Of a stretch of 64,000 nt of DNA, positions 1 to 10,234 are shown one piece after another. This stretch comes from Micromonospora sp. WMMD1128. GTDB taxonomy: Bacteria; Actinomycetota; Actinomycetes; Mycobacteriales; Micromonosporaceae. The stretch covers positions 3,609,501 to 3,673,500 of the forward strand of contig NZ_CP114902.1 in assembly GCF_027497235.1 (NCBI RefSeq). The letters are read 5' to 3'. The notes under the pieces were generated by a model. That model saw nothing but the letters and a program-made list of their open reading frames with translations, was not told the origin of the DNA and did no database searches. The position numbers and the translations under genes are program-made. Every line of letters starts with the position of its first letter. Positions within the stretch are counted from its first letter, which is position 1.

Positions 1-2672
1 CCTACGACGCGCTGGCCACGCCGGAACCGTTGCCGGCCGAGCTGCGCGCCGAGGTGCCGTCGTTCACCGAGGCGGAGCCGGCGGCCGAGAGCGTCGAGTT
101 CTGGCGTACCGAGCTGGCCGGATACGACCCGGCGGCGCTCGGCCTGGCGTGCGGCGCGCCCGACGCGGACCAGCCGAGCCTGCGCGGCGACCAGGTCACC
201 CACCGGCTCAGCGCGTCGACCCGGGAGATCGTTCGGCGGCTGCCGAAGGAGGTGCGCGCGCCCGAGGCGGTCATCCTGCTCACCGCCTTCCAACTGCTGC
301 TCGCCGCGCACGGGTCCGGGCCGGACCTCGCCGTCGGCACGCCGGTGAACGTGCGCGGCAAGGTGGCCGCCGGCGCCGTCGGCCACCACACGAACGTGCT
401 GCCGATCCGCGCCCGGATCGACCGGCGGGAGAGTTTCCGCACCCTGGTCCGCCGGGTCCGGGACACCTACTTCGGCGCGCTGATGAACGCCGTCGTGCCG
501 GAGGAGGACATCGCCCGGCTGGTGCCGCGTACCGCAGACAACAGGCGCCCGCGGCTCACCCGGCACCTGTTCAACTACTTCCCCCTCCAGCAGGCCCGGT
601 TCCGCATCGGCGGCCTGGACGCCCGCCCGCTCGTCATCGACAACGGCTTCAGCAAGTACGACCTGGAGTTCTTCGTCGCCTCGGCGGACGACGGCATCGA
701 CCTGGTCGCCCGCTTCGCCACCGACGTGCTGGACCGGGACGACGTGGTGGCGCTGCTGCACCGCTACGAGGCCCTGCTGACCATGTTGGGCGACACCGTC
801 GACACCCCGACCGGTGAGCTCGCCGTCTGGTCCGCCACCGACCACGCGGTCATCGAGGCGGCGAACGAAACCGCCCACGACATCCCCTTCGACACGGTCG
901 TCGCCGCCGTTCGCCACCACGCGCTCGCCACCCCCGACGCCGTCGCGATCCGCGACGAGACCGGCCCGGTCAGCTACCGCCAGCTGTGGTTCGCCGCGGC
1001 CGGCGCGGCCCAGCGGCTGCACGGGGCCGGCGTCCGCCCCGGCGACCTCGTCGCCATCGCCGCCGCCCGGGACGCCACCCTGATCGCCAACGCGCTCGGG
1101 GTCTGGCTGTGCGGGGCCGGCTATCTGCCCGTCGACCCGGAACACCCGGCCCACCGGGTGCAGCACGTGCTGCGCGACTCCGGCGCCCGCGTCGTGCTCG
1201 CCGACCATCCGGTGGAGGCGGCGCCGGACCGCCCGGTCACCGTCCTGGCGCTGCACGACGCCCACGGCACGGACGTGCCGCCGGACGGTCCGTTGCCCGC
1301 GGTCCCGCACGAGCCCGGCCCCGACGAGCGCGCCTACCTGATCTACACCTCCGGGTCCAGCGGGCGGCCCAAGGGCGTCTCGATCCGGCACCGCAGCATC
1401 GCGAACGCCGCCGCCCACTACGTGGACATCCTGGACGCGACCCGGTCCGACGTCACGCTCTGGCTCACCACGTTCGCCTTCGACATGGCCAACCTGGAGA
1501 TGTACGTGCCGCTCTACAGCGGCGGGCAGATCGCCGTCGCCGCCGACGAGGCCCGCAGCAACGGCGTGGCGCTGCGCGCGGCGATCGAACAACACCAGCC
1601 GCACATCCTCCAGGCCACCCCGACCACCTGGCGGATCGTGCTCGACCAGGTCGCCGACCAGCTCAGCGGACGGCGCGTGGTGACCGGGGCGGAGATCGTG
1701 CAGGTGGACATCGCCCGCCGGCTGCTGGACACCGGCTGCGAGCTGCACCACGCGTACGGGCCGACCGAGACCACCACGTGGGCGACCTGGGCGCGGGTCG
1801 ACCGGATCGAGGGTGACCGGCTCGACGTCGGTGGCCCGATCTGGAACACCTACCTGGGTGTCGCCGCCGAGGACGGCCGCCAACTGCCGGTCGGTGTCCG
1901 CGGCGAGGTCTGGATCGCCGGGGACGGCGTCGCCCTCGGCTACCACGAGCGGGACGACCTCAACGCGGAACGGTTCGGCACGCACCCGGTGCACGGCCGC
2001 TTCTACCGCACCGGCGACGTCGGGCGCTGGCGGTCGGACGGCACCATCGAGCTGTTCGGCCGCTCCGACCGCCAGATCAAGCTGCGGGGCAACCGCATCG
2101 AGCTGGGCGAGGTCGAGGCGGCCCTGCTCAGCCACCCGGAGGTGCGGGCGGTCGCGGTCGTCGCGGTCGGCGACCGCAGCGCCGACGCCCGCCTGGTCGC
2201 GTTCGTCGAGACCACCGGCGACGCGGAGGTCTCGGCGGCGCTGTGGGAGCACGCCCGGGCCGAACTGCCGCACGCCTCGATTCCGCAGGAGTTCCACCCC
2301 GTCGACGCGCTGCCGGTCAACGCCAACGAGAAGGTGGACTATCCCCGGCTGGAGCAGCTCGCCGGCCACGCCCACCGGGACCGGTCCACCGCACCGTCGC
2401 ACCCCGACCTCGGCGACCCGACGCCCGACGGCGCCGACCCGCTGGTGACGCGGCTCGTCGGGCACTGGCGCGCCATCCTCGGCCACGACGAGGTCGACGC
2501 CGACGCCAACTTCTTCACCAGCGGCGGCCACTCCCTCGCCGGGGCGCAGTTGCTCCAGCAGATCCAGGACGACATCGGTGTCCCGCTCAAGCTGGCCGAC
2601 CTCTTCGACGCACCCACCCCGGCCGGGCTGGCCGCGCGGGTCCGCGAACTCGACGCCGAACCGGCCGTGTGA
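1..2672 (+). CDS. NRPS module, C(partial)-A-PCP, 5' end outside window
   Basis: The frame is open from base 3, so the gene starts upstream and the HHxxxDG motif of the condensation domain lies outside. What remains is the C-terminal half of the C domain ([21 protein letters not shown]), a complete adenylation domain ([27 protein letters not shown], catalytic Lys in [11 protein letters not shown]) and a PCP with GGHSLAG. There is no thioesterase, so release must occur by another route. By hand alignment to GrsA the specificity pocket reads D-M-L-Q-V-G-A-T-W. This shares D235, L239, Q278, G301 and W331 with the glycine-type code DILQLGLIW, so a small amino acid is the best guess. The next gene begins 37 bp downstream on the same strand. 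Confidence 0.9.
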   Translation, partial: YDALATPEPLPAELRAEVPSFTEAEPAAESVEFWRTELAGYDPAALGLACGAPDADQPSLRGDQVTHRLSASTREIVRRLPKEVRAPEAVILLTAFQLLLAAHGSGPDLAVGTPVNVRGKVAAGAVGHHTNVLPIRARIDRRESFRTLVRRVRDTYFGALMNAVVPEEDIARLVPRTADNRRPRLTRHLFNYFPLQQARFRIGGLDARPLVIDNGFSKYDLEFFVASADDGIDLVARFATDVLDRDDVVALLHRYEALLTMLGDTVDTPTGELAVWSATDHAVIEAANETAHDIPFDTVVAAVRHHALATPDAVAIRDETGPVSYRQLWFAAAGAAQRLHGAGVRPGDLVAIAAARDATLIANALGVWLCGAGYLPVDPEHPAHRVQHVLRDSGARVVLADHPVEAAPDRPVTVLALHDAHGTDVPPDGPLPAVPHEPGPDERAYLIYTSGSSGRPKGVSIRHRSIANAAAHYVDILDATRSDVTLWLTTFAFDMANLEMYVPLYSGGQIAVAADEARSNGVALRAAIEQHQPHILQATPTTWRIVLDQVADQLSGRRVVTGAEIVQVDIARRLLDTGCELHHAYGPTETTTWATWARVDRIEGDRLDVGGPIWNTYLGVAAEDGRQLPVGVRGEVWIAGDGVALGYHERDDLNAERFGTHPVHGRFYRTGDVGRWRSDGTIELFGRSDRQIKLRGNRIELGEVEAALLSHPEVRAVAVVAVGDRSADARLVAFVETTGDAEVSAALWEHARAELPHASIPQEFHPVDALPVNANEKVDYPRLEQLAGHAHRDRSTAPSHPDLGDPTPDGADPLVTRLVGHWRAILGHDEVDADANFFTSGGHSLAGAQLLQQIQDDIGVPLKLADLFDAPTPAGLAARVRELDAEPAV

Positions 2673-2709
2673 CGCCACCGATCCACAGAGAAGGGCCGTG
2701 GACGCTGCG

Positions 2710-5700
2710 ATGACCAACGAGGAGAAGCTGGTCGACTACCTCAAGTGGGTGACCGCCGACCTGCATCGAACCCGGGAACAGCTGCGCCGGACGGAGGCCG
2801 CGGCCCGCGAGCCGATCGCGGTCGTCGGGATGGCCTGCCGCTACCCCGGTGGCGTACGGACCCCGGACGACCTGTGGCGACTGGTCGCCGACGGGTCCGA
2901 CGCGATCGCCGGCTTCCCGGAGGAACGCGGCTGGTCGACCGCCGACCTCTACGACCCGGATCCGGAGCACACCGGCAAGACGTACACCCGGGAGGGTGGT
3001 TTCCTCTACGACGCGCACCATTTCGACCCCGCGTTCTTCGGCATCGGCCCGCGGGAGGCGCGGGCGATGGACCCGCAGCACCGGCTTCTGATGGAGACCG
3101 CCTGGGAAACCTTCGAGCACGCGGGCATCGTGCCGGCGGACCTGCGCCGCCGGCCGGTGGGCGTCTACACCGGCGTGATGTACGACGACTACGGCGTCCG
3201 GGTCATGCACGACGTTCCGCCCGACCTGGAGGGCCTGCTCGGCACCGGCAGCGCCAGCAGCCTCGCCTCCGGCCGGCTCGCCTACACGTTCGGGCTGGAG
3301 GGACCGGCGGTCACCCTCGACACCGCCTGTTCGTCGTCGCTCGTCGCCGTTCACCTCGCCGGGCAGGCGTTGCGGAACGGCGAGTGCGAGCTGGCCCTCG
3401 CCGGCGGCGTCACCGTGATGCACACGCCCGGTGTGTTCATCGAGTTCAGCCGGCAGCGGGGAGTCGCCCCGGACGGGCGGTGCAAGTCGTTCGCCGCCGG
3501 CGCCGACGGCACCGGCTGGTCCGAAGGCTGCGGCCTGCTGCTGCTGGAACGGCTCAGCGACGCCCAGGCCAACGGCCACCGGGTGCTCGCCGTCATCCGC
3601 GGGTCGGCCACCAACCAGGACGGCGCGAGCAACGGCATCACCGCGCCGAACGGCCCGTCGCAGGAACGCCTGATCCGCCAGGCCCTGGCCAACGCCCTGC
3701 TCACCGTCGACGACATCGACGCGGTGGAGGCCCACGGCACCGGCACCGTGCTCGGTGACCCGATCGAGGCCCAGGCTCTGCTGGCCACCTACGGGCAACG
3801 CCAGGACCGGGACCGGCCGCTGTGGCTGGGCTCGATCAAGTCGAACATCGGGCACACCCAGGCCGCCGCCGGGGTGGCCGGGATCATCAAGATGATCCAG
3901 GCCATGCGGTACGGGGAGCTTCCGCGCTCGCTGCACGCGACCGCGCCCAGCCCGCACGTGGACTGGGACAGCGGAGCGGTCCGCCTGCTCGCCGAGTCGC
4001 GGCCGTGGCCGGACACCGGCCGGGTCCGCCGGGCCGCGGTCTCGTCGTTCGGCATCAGCGGGACCAACGCCCACGTGATCCTCGAACAGGCGTCGCCCGC
4101 CGAACCGCCGGCCGGCGACGAGCCCGGCGGGCCGTACGTGTGGCTCCTGTCCGGCCGCACCGACGCGGCCCTCGAAGCACAGGCGGACCGGCTGCGCGCC
4201 GGCCTGCCCGCCGCCGGCCCGGCGACGGTCGCGCACGCGCTGGCCACGACCCGGACCCACTTCCCGCACCGGGCCGCGGTGATCGCCGACGACCGGGACC
4301 GGCTCGCCCGCGGGCTGGCCGCGCTCGCCGTCGGCACCGAGTCGCGCGACGTGGTACGCGGCGTGGCCGGTACGGGCGGCAAGCTGGTCTTCCTCTTCAC
4401 CGGGCAGGGCGCCCAGCGGGCCGGCGCCGGGCGGGGCCTCTACGACTCGTATCCCGTCTTCCGGGCCGCTCTGGACGAGGCGGCGGACCACCTGGACCCG
4501 TACCTCGACCGCCCGCTGCGGGCCGTGATGTTCGCCGACGCGGCCCGGCTCGACGAGACGCTCTACACCCAGACCGCGCTGTTCGCGCTGGAGACGGCGC
4601 TGTTCCGGCTGCTCGAGTCGTGGGGTGTCCGGCCCGACGCGGTGGCCGGTCACTCGGTCGGTGAGATCGCCGCCGCGCACGCCGCCGGGGTGCTGACCCT
4701 CGCCGACGCGGCCCGCCTCGTCGCCGCCCGGGCCCGGTTGATGCAGGCCGCGCCGGCGGGCGGCGTCATGACGGCCGTCGAGGCGACCGAGGACGAGGTG
4801 CTCGCCGAGCTCATCGACGGCGTCTCGATCGCGGCGGTCAACGCCCCGATGCGTACCGTCGTCTCCGGCGACGCCGACCGGGTCGCCGCGCTGGCGGAGA
4901 GGTTCGCCCGGCGCGGGCGGCGTACCAAGCGGCTCACGGTCAGCCACGCGTTCCACTCGCACCACATGGACCCGGTCCTGGACGAGTTCCACGCGGCCGT
5001 CGCCGACCTCACGTTCGCCGCGCCGGCGGTTCCGGTCGTCACCGGGCTCACCGGCGACGTCGCCACCGCCGAGCAGCTGCACGATCCCGGCCACTGGGTC
5101 CGGCAGATCCGGGAACCGGTCCGGTTCGGCGCGGCGTTGTCCACGCTGGACCAGCTCGGCGCCACCGCGTACCTCGAACTCGGCCCCGGCCCGGTGCTGC
5201 TCGGCTTCGTCCGCGAGGCGCTCGGCCGGAGCGCCGCCGCCGGGCCGCTGCTGCACGCCGACCGGCCGGAGCCGCACACCGCGCTCGCCGCGGCCGCGCT
5301 GGCGCACACCGACGGGCACGCCGTGGACTGGGCGACGGTCCTCGGCCCGAAGCCGGCCGCCGCCGTGGAGCTTCCGTTCTATCCGTTCCAGCGCCGGCCC
5401 TTCTGGCTCGACGCCGCCGGGCCGTCGGGCGCCGGGGCGGCGCACGACGACTTCTGGCCGGCCGTCGAACGCGCGGACACCGCCCGCCTCGAGGCGTTGC
5501 TGTCCCTCAGCGAGGACGAACGCACGGGCCTGCGGGCGCTGCTCCCGGCGCTCGGCGACCTGCGCCGGCGGATCGCCGGGCGGCACACCCACGCGTGGAG
5601 CCCGGTGCCGGCGCCATCTGTCGCGGGCGGGTTGGCAGGTGGCTGGATCGTCCGCGACGAGGTGCTCGCCGACGTCCTACGCAACGCGGGAGCCGAGGTG

Positions 5701-6825
5701 ACAGTCACCCCGGCCGGACCCGCCGAGCCGTTCGACATCTCCGGGCCTGGCGGTCGGTGGGTGCTGGCCCGGGGCTCGCGTGCCGAGGCCGCCACCGCCT
5801 GGGGCGTGGCCCGGGAGCACGGTTACCGCCTCCTCGACCTGCCGGCCGAACTCGACGACGTGGTGCGGCGGCAGCTCGTCGCGGTCCTCGCCGGCGCCGT
5901 CGACGAACCGACTGTGGCGTTGCGGCACACCGGGTTGTCGGTCCGGCGGCTCGTCGCCGCCCCCTCCCCCGCTCGGGGCGGCTGGACGCCGACCGGGACC
6001 GTGTTGCTGACCGGGGCGGACACCGCGCTCGGCGGACACGCGGCCCGGTGGCTCGCCGCCAACGGCGCGCCGAAGCTGATCCTGGTCAACGCCGGGCACA
6101 CCGACGACCGCGCCGAGCTGACCGCGCTCGGAGCCAAGGTGACCGTCGTGGCCTGCGACCTCGCCGACCGGGCGGCGGTGGCCGACCTGCTGGCCGACGA
6201 GCCGGTCGACGCCGTGGTGCACCTCGCGGCACCCGGCGGCGCCGCGGCGGTCGGTCACCTCGACGAGCTGACCCGCGGGCTCGGGCTGTCGGCGTTCGTC
6301 CTGTTCGCCCCGCCGGACGACGCCGGCACCACCAGGTACTGCGAGCTGACCGCCCTCGACCGGGTGGCCGCCGGTGAACGGGGGCTCGCGGTGCAGCCGG
6401 GGCCCCGCCCGCTCCCGGACCGGGCCGTCGCCGGCAGCCTGAGCTGGGCCGCGTCGGCACCCGCCACGGTCGTGCTCACCGACGCCGTCCCGGCCGGCGA
6501 CGCCGCGCCCACCGACCGGGCCGACGAGGTTCCGCTCGCCGACCGGCTCGCGGCCACCGCCCCGGAGGAACGCCTCGGACTGCTGATCGACTACATCCGG
6601 GCGCAGGTCGCCGGCGCGCTCGGCCTCGACGAGGCGGACACGATCGGCCCGGACGACAACCTGCTCGACATGGGACTGTCGTCGATCACGGCGATGGAAC
6701 TCACCGCCCGGATCCACGAGGCCGGGGTGGCGTTGAGCCCGTCGCTCATCTACGACAGCCCGACCCCGGCCGAGCTGGCCGCGCACCTGCTCGACGAGCT
6801 GGCGGTCCCGGCGGGGCACCAATGA
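2710..6825 (+). CDS. Modular type I polyketide synthase, KS-AT-(inactive KR)-ACP
   Basis: 1371 aa. The ATG at 2710 is chosen because the first 30 residues form the short helical docking segment usual at the N-terminus of actinomycete PKS subunits ([16 protein letters not shown]). KS has Cys207 (DTACSSSLV), His342 (EAHGTGT) and His382 (KSNIGH). AT has the nucleophile Ser649 in GHSVGE and HAFH at 746-749, which predicts malonyl-CoA. A KR-like region (about 1095-1245) lacks the Rossmann glycines (TGADTALGG) and the catalytic Ser and Tyr, so the beta-keto group should be kept. The ACP carries GLSSI (Ser1325) where GxDSL is usual. There is no DH, ER or TE. Its stop overlaps the next start (ATGA). 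A retained beta-keto thioester suits Dieckmann-type tetramate or tetronate closure. Confidence 0.92.
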   Translation: MTNEEKLVDYLKWVTADLHRTREQLRRTEAAAREPIAVVGMACRYPGGVRTPDDLWRLVADGSDAIAGFPEERGWSTADLYDPDPEHTGKTYTREGGFLYDAHHFDPAFFGIGPREARAMDPQHRLLMETAWETFEHAGIVPADLRRRPVGVYTGVMYDDYGVRVMHDVPPDLEGLLGTGSASSLASGRLAYTFGLEGPAVTLDTACSSSLVAVHLAGQALRNGECELALAGGVTVMHTPGVFIEFSRQRGVAPDGRCKSFAAGADGTGWSEGCGLLLLERLSDAQANGHRVLAVIRGSATNQDGASNGITAPNGPSQERLIRQALANALLTVDDIDAVEAHGTGTVLGDPIEAQALLATYGQRQDRDRPLWLGSIKSNIGHTQAAAGVAGIIKMIQAMRYGELPRSLHATAPSPHVDWDSGAVRLLAESRPWPDTGRVRRAAVSSFGISGTNAHVILEQASPAEPPAGDEPGGPYVWLLSGRTDAALEAQADRLRAGLPAAGPATVAHALATTRTHFPHRAAVIADDRDRLARGLAALAVGTESRDVVRGVAGTGGKLVFLFTGQGAQRAGAGRGLYDSYPVFRAALDEAADHLDPYLDRPLRAVMFADAARLDETLYTQTALFALETALFRLLESWGVRPDAVAGHSVGEIAAAHAAGVLTLADAARLVAARARLMQAAPAGGVMTAVEATEDEVLAELIDGVSIAAVNAPMRTVVSGDADRVAALAERFARRGRRTKRLTVSHAFHSHHMDPVLDEFHAAVADLTFAAPAVPVVTGLTGDVATAEQLHDPGHWVRQIREPVRFGAALSTLDQLGATAYLELGPGPVLLGFVREALGRSAAAGPLLHADRPEPHTALAAAALAHTDGHAVDWATVLGPKPAAAVELPFYPFQRRPFWLDAAGPSGAGAAHDDFWPAVERADTARLEALLSLSEDERTGLRALLPALGDLRRRIAGRHTHAWSPVPAPSVAGGLAGGWIVRDEVLADVLRNAGAEVTVTPAGPAEPFDISGPGGRWVLARGSRAEAATAWGVAREHGYRLLDLPAELDDVVRRQLVAVLAGAVDEPTVALRHTGLSVRRLVAAPSPARGGWTPTGTVLLTGADTALGGHAARWLAANGAPKLILVNAGHTDDRAELTALGAKVTVVACDLADRAAVADLLADEPVDAVVHLAAPGGAAAVGHLDELTRGLGLSAFVLFAPPDDAGTTRYCELTALDRVAAGERGLAVQPGPRPLPDRAVAGSLSWAASAPATVVLTDAVPAGDAAPTDRADEVPLADRLAATAPEERLGLLIDYIRAQVAGALGLDEADTIGPDDNLLDMGLSSITAMELTARIHEAGVALSPSLIYDSPTPAELAAHLLDELAVPAGHQ

Positions 6826-7556
6826 GCGGCCTGCCCCGGCCGCGCCGGCACACCCTCTACTTCCTCGACCAGATCCGCGAGATCGCACCGGTGTTCCTGG
6901 ACACCGAGATCGACATGAGCGCCGTGCTGGCCCACCGACGCACGACGAAACACTCCATCGTCACGTACGTGTTGTGGTCCGCGGCCCGGGTGCTCGCCGC
7001 GCACCCCGACGCCAACGTCGCGCTCCGCGGCCGGCGGATGGCCCGCTACCACACCGTCGGCGGCAAGTTCACCCTCGACAAGACGATGTCGGGCCACCGG
7101 GTCGTGCTCTCGGCCGTGCTGCCGGGCCTCGAGCGGGCCAGCCTCGCCGACATCCAGCGGCAGGTCGAACGGTTCCGCGACGGCGACCCCGACACGATGC
7201 CGGAGTTCGCGGCCGTCCGCCGGCTGCACCGGGTCCCGATGCCGCTCGGCGCCCTGCTCTACCGGCTGGCCGTCCGGCCGCTGCGGCAACGCCCCGGTCG
7301 CATGGGCACGTTCGCGGTGACCTCGCTGGGGCACCGTCCGGTCGACGGCTTCTACTCGGTCGGCGGCGCCACCCTGACCATCGGCCTGGGCCGCAGCGTC
7401 GACCGCCCGGTGGTACGCCACGGCGAGATCGTCGTCGCGCCCGTCATGCGGCTGTCCCTGACCTTCGACCACCGGGCCATCGACGGCGCCGAGGCGGCCG
7501 ACATCCTGGCCGACCTCAAGCAGTCCCTGGAGGAGTTTCCAGCCGACCATGAATGA
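6822..7556 (+). CDS. E2-type (2-oxoacid dehydrogenase-like) acyltransferase
   Basis: 244 aa, only the catalytic domain of a dihydrolipoamide acyltransferase, with no lipoyl or peripheral-subunit-binding domain. The active-site motif HRAIDG is intact (His217, Asp221). Stand-alone proteins of this kind occur in tetronate and tetramate clusters (Agg4 in agglomerin, relatives in abyssomicin and pyrroindomycin). There they acetylate the primary hydroxyl of the new ring so that acetate can be eliminated to an exocyclic alkene. The start overlaps the PKS stop and the gene overlaps the following hydrolase by 8 bp, so the three are translationally coupled. A carrier-to-product acyl transfer without elimination is the main alternative. 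Confidence 0.82.
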   Translation: MSGLPRPRRHTLYFLDQIREIAPVFLDTEIDMSAVLAHRRTTKHSIVTYVLWSAARVLAAHPDANVALRGRRMARYHTVGGKFTLDKTMSGHRVVLSAVLPGLERASLADIQRQVERFRDGDPDTMPEFAAVRRLHRVPMPLGALLYRLAVRPLRQRPGRMGTFAVTSLGHRPVDGFYSVGGATLTIGLGRSVDRPVVRHGEIVVAPVMRLSLTFDHRAIDGAEAADILADLKQSLEEFPADHE

Positions 7557-8595
7557 CCTGGACGAACTCAAGCGGTACATCGTCGCCCACGCGCGCGGGC
7601 AGGGCATCGACCGGCTCGCCGAGAAGCTCGCCGCCATCGAGGACGACGGCGACGGCCCGGGCTCGTGGGTCGCGCAGTGGTCGACCGCGGCGGCGGACCT
7701 CGAACGGCGCGGCGAGTGGCTGCCGGCGAGCCGCCACCACATCATGGCCCGTTTCCCGTATCCCGACCGGCCCGGCCGGAGACGTGCGGCGGAGCGGGCG
7801 ACGGCCACCTTCGAACGGTGGCGGGCCGGGCGCGACCTGCACCCGCTCGACTTCACCCACCGGGGCCACCCGGTGCGGTGCTGGCAGTCCGGCCTGTCCC
7901 CGACCCGGCCGCGCCCGCTCGTCGTGATCATGGGTGGCCACCTGACCGTCAAGGAGCAGTGGGCGCCTCGCCTGGGCGTCTTCCGCCGGCTCGGCCTGGC
8001 CGCCGTGGTCGCCGACATCCCGGGCATCGGCGGCAACACCGTGCCCTACGACGCCGACGCCCACCTCTTCCTGTCCAGCCTCCTGGACGCGGTGGGCGAC
8101 CGCGCCGACGTGCGGCAGACGTACGCGATCACGCTCAGCTTCAGCGGCCATCTCGCGCTGCGTTGCGCCCTGCGGGAGCCGCGGTTGCGGGGCATCGTCA
8201 CCGCGGGCGCGCCGATCCGGGCGTTCTTCACCGACCCGGCGTGGCAGGCCCGGCTGCCCCGGGTCACCACCGACACCCTGAGCCACCTCACCGGCACCAC
8301 CCTCGACCGGCTGGGCGACTGGGCCATCAGCGCGGATCAACTGGCCGCGCTCCGCATCCCGGTCGCCGCCGTCGCCAGCACCCGCGACGAAATCATCCCG
8401 CGCGACGACCTGCTGATGCTGCGGGACAACGTCCGCGACTTCCGGGTGCTCACCCACGACGACGTGCACGGCGCGCCGAAGCACACGCTGGAGAGCATGG
8501 CGTGGACGGCCCTGTCCATCCAGCGCATGCGCGGGCGCCCCACGCTGCCCCTGCGCCTCCTGGTCCGCGCGGCCCGGCTGCGCGCCGCCCGCTGA
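7549..8595 (+). CDS. FrsA-like alpha/beta hydrolase, candidate acetate-eliminating partner
   Basis: 348 aa. The order of elements fits an alpha/beta hydrolase: an oxyanion-type strand (LVVIMGGH), a nucleophile elbow, a late Asp (STRDEIIPRDD) and a late His (HGAPKH). The elbow reads TLSFSGH and not GxSxG, so either Ser may be the nucleophile. A helical cap fills the first 110 residues. Adjacency to the E2-type acyltransferase mirrors Agg4/Agg5, where the hydrolase homologue removes acetate to form an exocyclic double bond. That role is inferred from context; a type II thioesterase or editing hydrolase cannot be excluded. The gene ends 20 bp before a strong hairpin. Confidence 0.75.
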   Translation: MNDLDELKRYIVAHARGQGIDRLAEKLAAIEDDGDGPGSWVAQWSTAAADLERRGEWLPASRHHIMARFPYPDRPGRRRAAERATATFERWRAGRDLHPLDFTHRGHPVRCWQSGLSPTRPRPLVVIMGGHLTVKEQWAPRLGVFRRLGLAAVVADIPGIGGNTVPYDADAHLFLSSLLDAVGDRADVRQTYAITLSFSGHLALRCALREPRLRGIVTAGAPIRAFFTDPAWQARLPRVTTDTLSHLTGTTLDRLGDWAISADQLAALRIPVAAVASTRDEIIPRDDLLMLRDNVRDFRVLTHDDVHGAPKHTLESMAWTALSIQRMRGRPTLPLRLLVRAARLRAAR

Positions 8596-8614
8596 CGGCG
8601 GGACCGTCCGATAC

Positions 8615-8654
8615 GCGGAGACGCGGGGCGCCGGCCGGCGCCCCGCGTCTCCGC
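8615..8654. terminator. Bidirectional terminator hairpin
   Basis: A perfect inverted repeat with 20-base arms (8615-8634 and 8635-8654), beginning GCGGAGACGC and ending GCGTCTCCGC, lies between two convergent genes (stops at 8595 and 8664). The perfect self-complementarity and tail-to-tail position support termination from both sides. There is no U-tract, as is usual in high-GC actinomycetes. Confidence 0.8.
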
Positions 8655-8663
8655 TGTGCGGGG

Positions 8664-10079
8664 TCAGGAGCTGGCGGGCGCGCCGAACCAGGTGGCGAGC
8701 GCGGCGGCGAGGCCGTCCGGGTCGGTCCCGTCGGTGGCCCAGGCGATCCGGCCGTCCGGGCGGGCCAGCAGCGCCACCGCCGCGATGTCGGCGGACGGCT
8801 CCGCGGTGACCAGGTCGACCCGGTCGGCCCAACCGTCGACGTCGAGCCGGACGGACGGGTCGAACCGCAGGGCCAGGCCGCGCCCGGCCGGCAGCGGCAC
8901 GCCCGGCACCCGGAGACCGACGAGCGGGTGGTCGCACCCGGTGGCGGGATGGCGCACGTTGAGGCCGCCGGCCGTCCGCACCAGGTACTCGTTCACCGCG
9001 TCGAACTCGATCAGCTCGTTCATCACCGCCCGCAGCGGCGCCACCCGGTCGGCCGGGTAGAGCAACGCCAGTTGCGCGGCGGTGGTGAGGCAGGTCCGCG
9101 CCCCGGCCGGGTGCCGCTCATCGTGGTAGCTGTCGAGCAGTCCGCCCGGCGCCCAGCCGGCCAACTCCGCGGCCAGCTTCCAGCCCAGGTTGACGGCGTC
9201 CTCCAGGTTGGTGCTCAGCGCCTGGCCACCGAGCGGGAAGTGGACGTGGGCGGCCTCGCCCGCGACGAGGACCCGCCCGACGCGGTACCGGTCGGCCTGC
9301 CGGGTCTCGCAGTTCCACCGGCCCAGCCAGCGCGGCGTGCCGACGTCGATGTCCTGCCCGATCAGCCGGGACACGGCGGCGCGCAGCTCACCGGCGTCCG
9401 GAGGCGCGGACGGGTCCACCGGCCGGCGACCGAACTCACCTGTCGCCACCCGCAGCAGGCCCACGCCGCTGGGCGCGACGGAGAACAGCCCGCTGTTGAA
9501 CTCGTTGGCGCCCAACTGCTGGTACAACGGATGGCCGTTGGGCACCTCGACGTCGCCGGCGATGCCGTCGAACGCCACCTCGGAGCCCTCGAACGTGATC
9601 CCGGCGGCGCCCCGGACGACGCTGTCGGCGCCGTCGCACCCGACCAGGTAGGCGGCGGTGACCACACCGGCGGAGGTGTCCACGGCCACGCCGTCGGCGT
9701 CCTGCCGCACACCGCGTACCGTCACCCCGCGCCGGATCTCCACGCCGAGCTTCTCGGCGTGCGCGAGCAGGTGTTCCTCCAGCTTGGCCTGCGGCAGCAG
9801 ATAGGTGTACGTCTGCCGGCCGGGCAGCCGGCCGGGATCCAGCCACAACTGGGCGAAGTGTGCGCGCGGCCAGGGCAGGCCGTCGGCGCCGATCCGCTCC
9901 ATCAGGCCGCGCTCCGCGAGCAGGTCCACCACGCCGGCGTTGATGGCCATGCCCATCGCGGCCAGCCGGGGCTCCGGGTCGCGCTCCAGCACCACCACCG
10001 GCACGCCGGCCTGCGCGAGCTCGGCGGCGAGCAGCAGGCCGGTCGGACCGGCGCCGGCGATGACGACGGCAGCGTCCAT
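8664..10079 (-). CDS. FAD-dependent monooxygenase-like flavoprotein
   Basis: 471 aa of the aromatic hydroxylase (PHBH-like) family. The N-terminal FAD-binding motif GAGPTG and the GCDGADSVVR motif are present. The ribityl-binding motif, normally GDAAH, reads GEAAHVHFPLGGQALS, so the usual Asp is Glu. The C-terminal third resembles the thioredoxin-like domain of this family. The start is supported by a strong Shine-Dalgarno (GGAGGAG, 6 nt from ATG). In spirotetramate pathways a protein of this family (PyrE3) acts as a decalin-forming cyclase using FAD without redox chemistry, so oxidation and cyclisation are both possible here. The gene has its own upstream element (10142-10234), shared with the first barrel-protein gene. 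Confidence 0.85.
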   Translation of the reverse strand: MDAAVVIAGAGPTGLLLAAELAQAGVPVVVLERDPEPRLAAMGMAINAGVVDLLAERGLMERIGADGLPWPRAHFAQLWLDPGRLPGRQTYTYLLPQAKLEEHLLAHAEKLGVEIRRGVTVRGVRQDADGVAVDTSAGVVTAAYLVGCDGADSVVRGAAGITFEGSEVAFDGIAGDVEVPNGHPLYQQLGANEFNSGLFSVAPSGVGLLRVATGEFGRRPVDPSAPPDAGELRAAVSRLIGQDIDVGTPRWLGRWNCETRQADRYRVGRVLVAGEAAHVHFPLGGQALSTNLEDAVNLGWKLAAELAGWAPGGLLDSYHDERHPAGARTCLTTAAQLALLYPADRVAPLRAVMNELIEFDAVNEYLVRTAGGLNVRHPATGCDHPLVGLRVPGVPLPAGRGLALRFDPSVRLDVDGWADRVDLVTAEPSADIAAVALLARPDGRIAWATDGTDPDGLAAALATWFGAPASS

Positions 10080-10141
10080 GGTTTTCTCCTCCGGAGGTCG
10101 GGATCGGGTCGGGTCGTGGCGCGCCGGCGGGGCCGCCGGAA

Positions 10142-10234
10142 CACGCGACCGCGCCGGCTCGGAGGCGGCACGACACCTGCCGTACCGGTGTCGATCGTCC
10201 GGGGCGCCGCTTAAGCCGCGCTAACCTGGCCGCG
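10142..10234 (-). promoter_or_regulatory. Copy A of a 93-bp shared upstream element
   Basis: Read on the minus strand, this stretch aligns without gaps to 17848-17940: 75 of 93 bases match by hand count. It contains CTTAAG (10210-10215) inside a near-palindrome and an inverted repeat at 10166-10174/10179-10187. It also has a 16-base block, GCC plus CCTCCGAGCCGGC, identical in both copies. It ends 62 bases before the flavoprotein start and overlaps the stop codon and last codons of the LAL regulator gene. A DNA operator or a 5'-UTR structure are both possible. Confidence 0.7.

Noticed and set aside
2587..5592. 1001-codon minus-strand frame opposite the PKS
   Set aside because: Shadow of the KS-AT coding region; no recognisable motifs.
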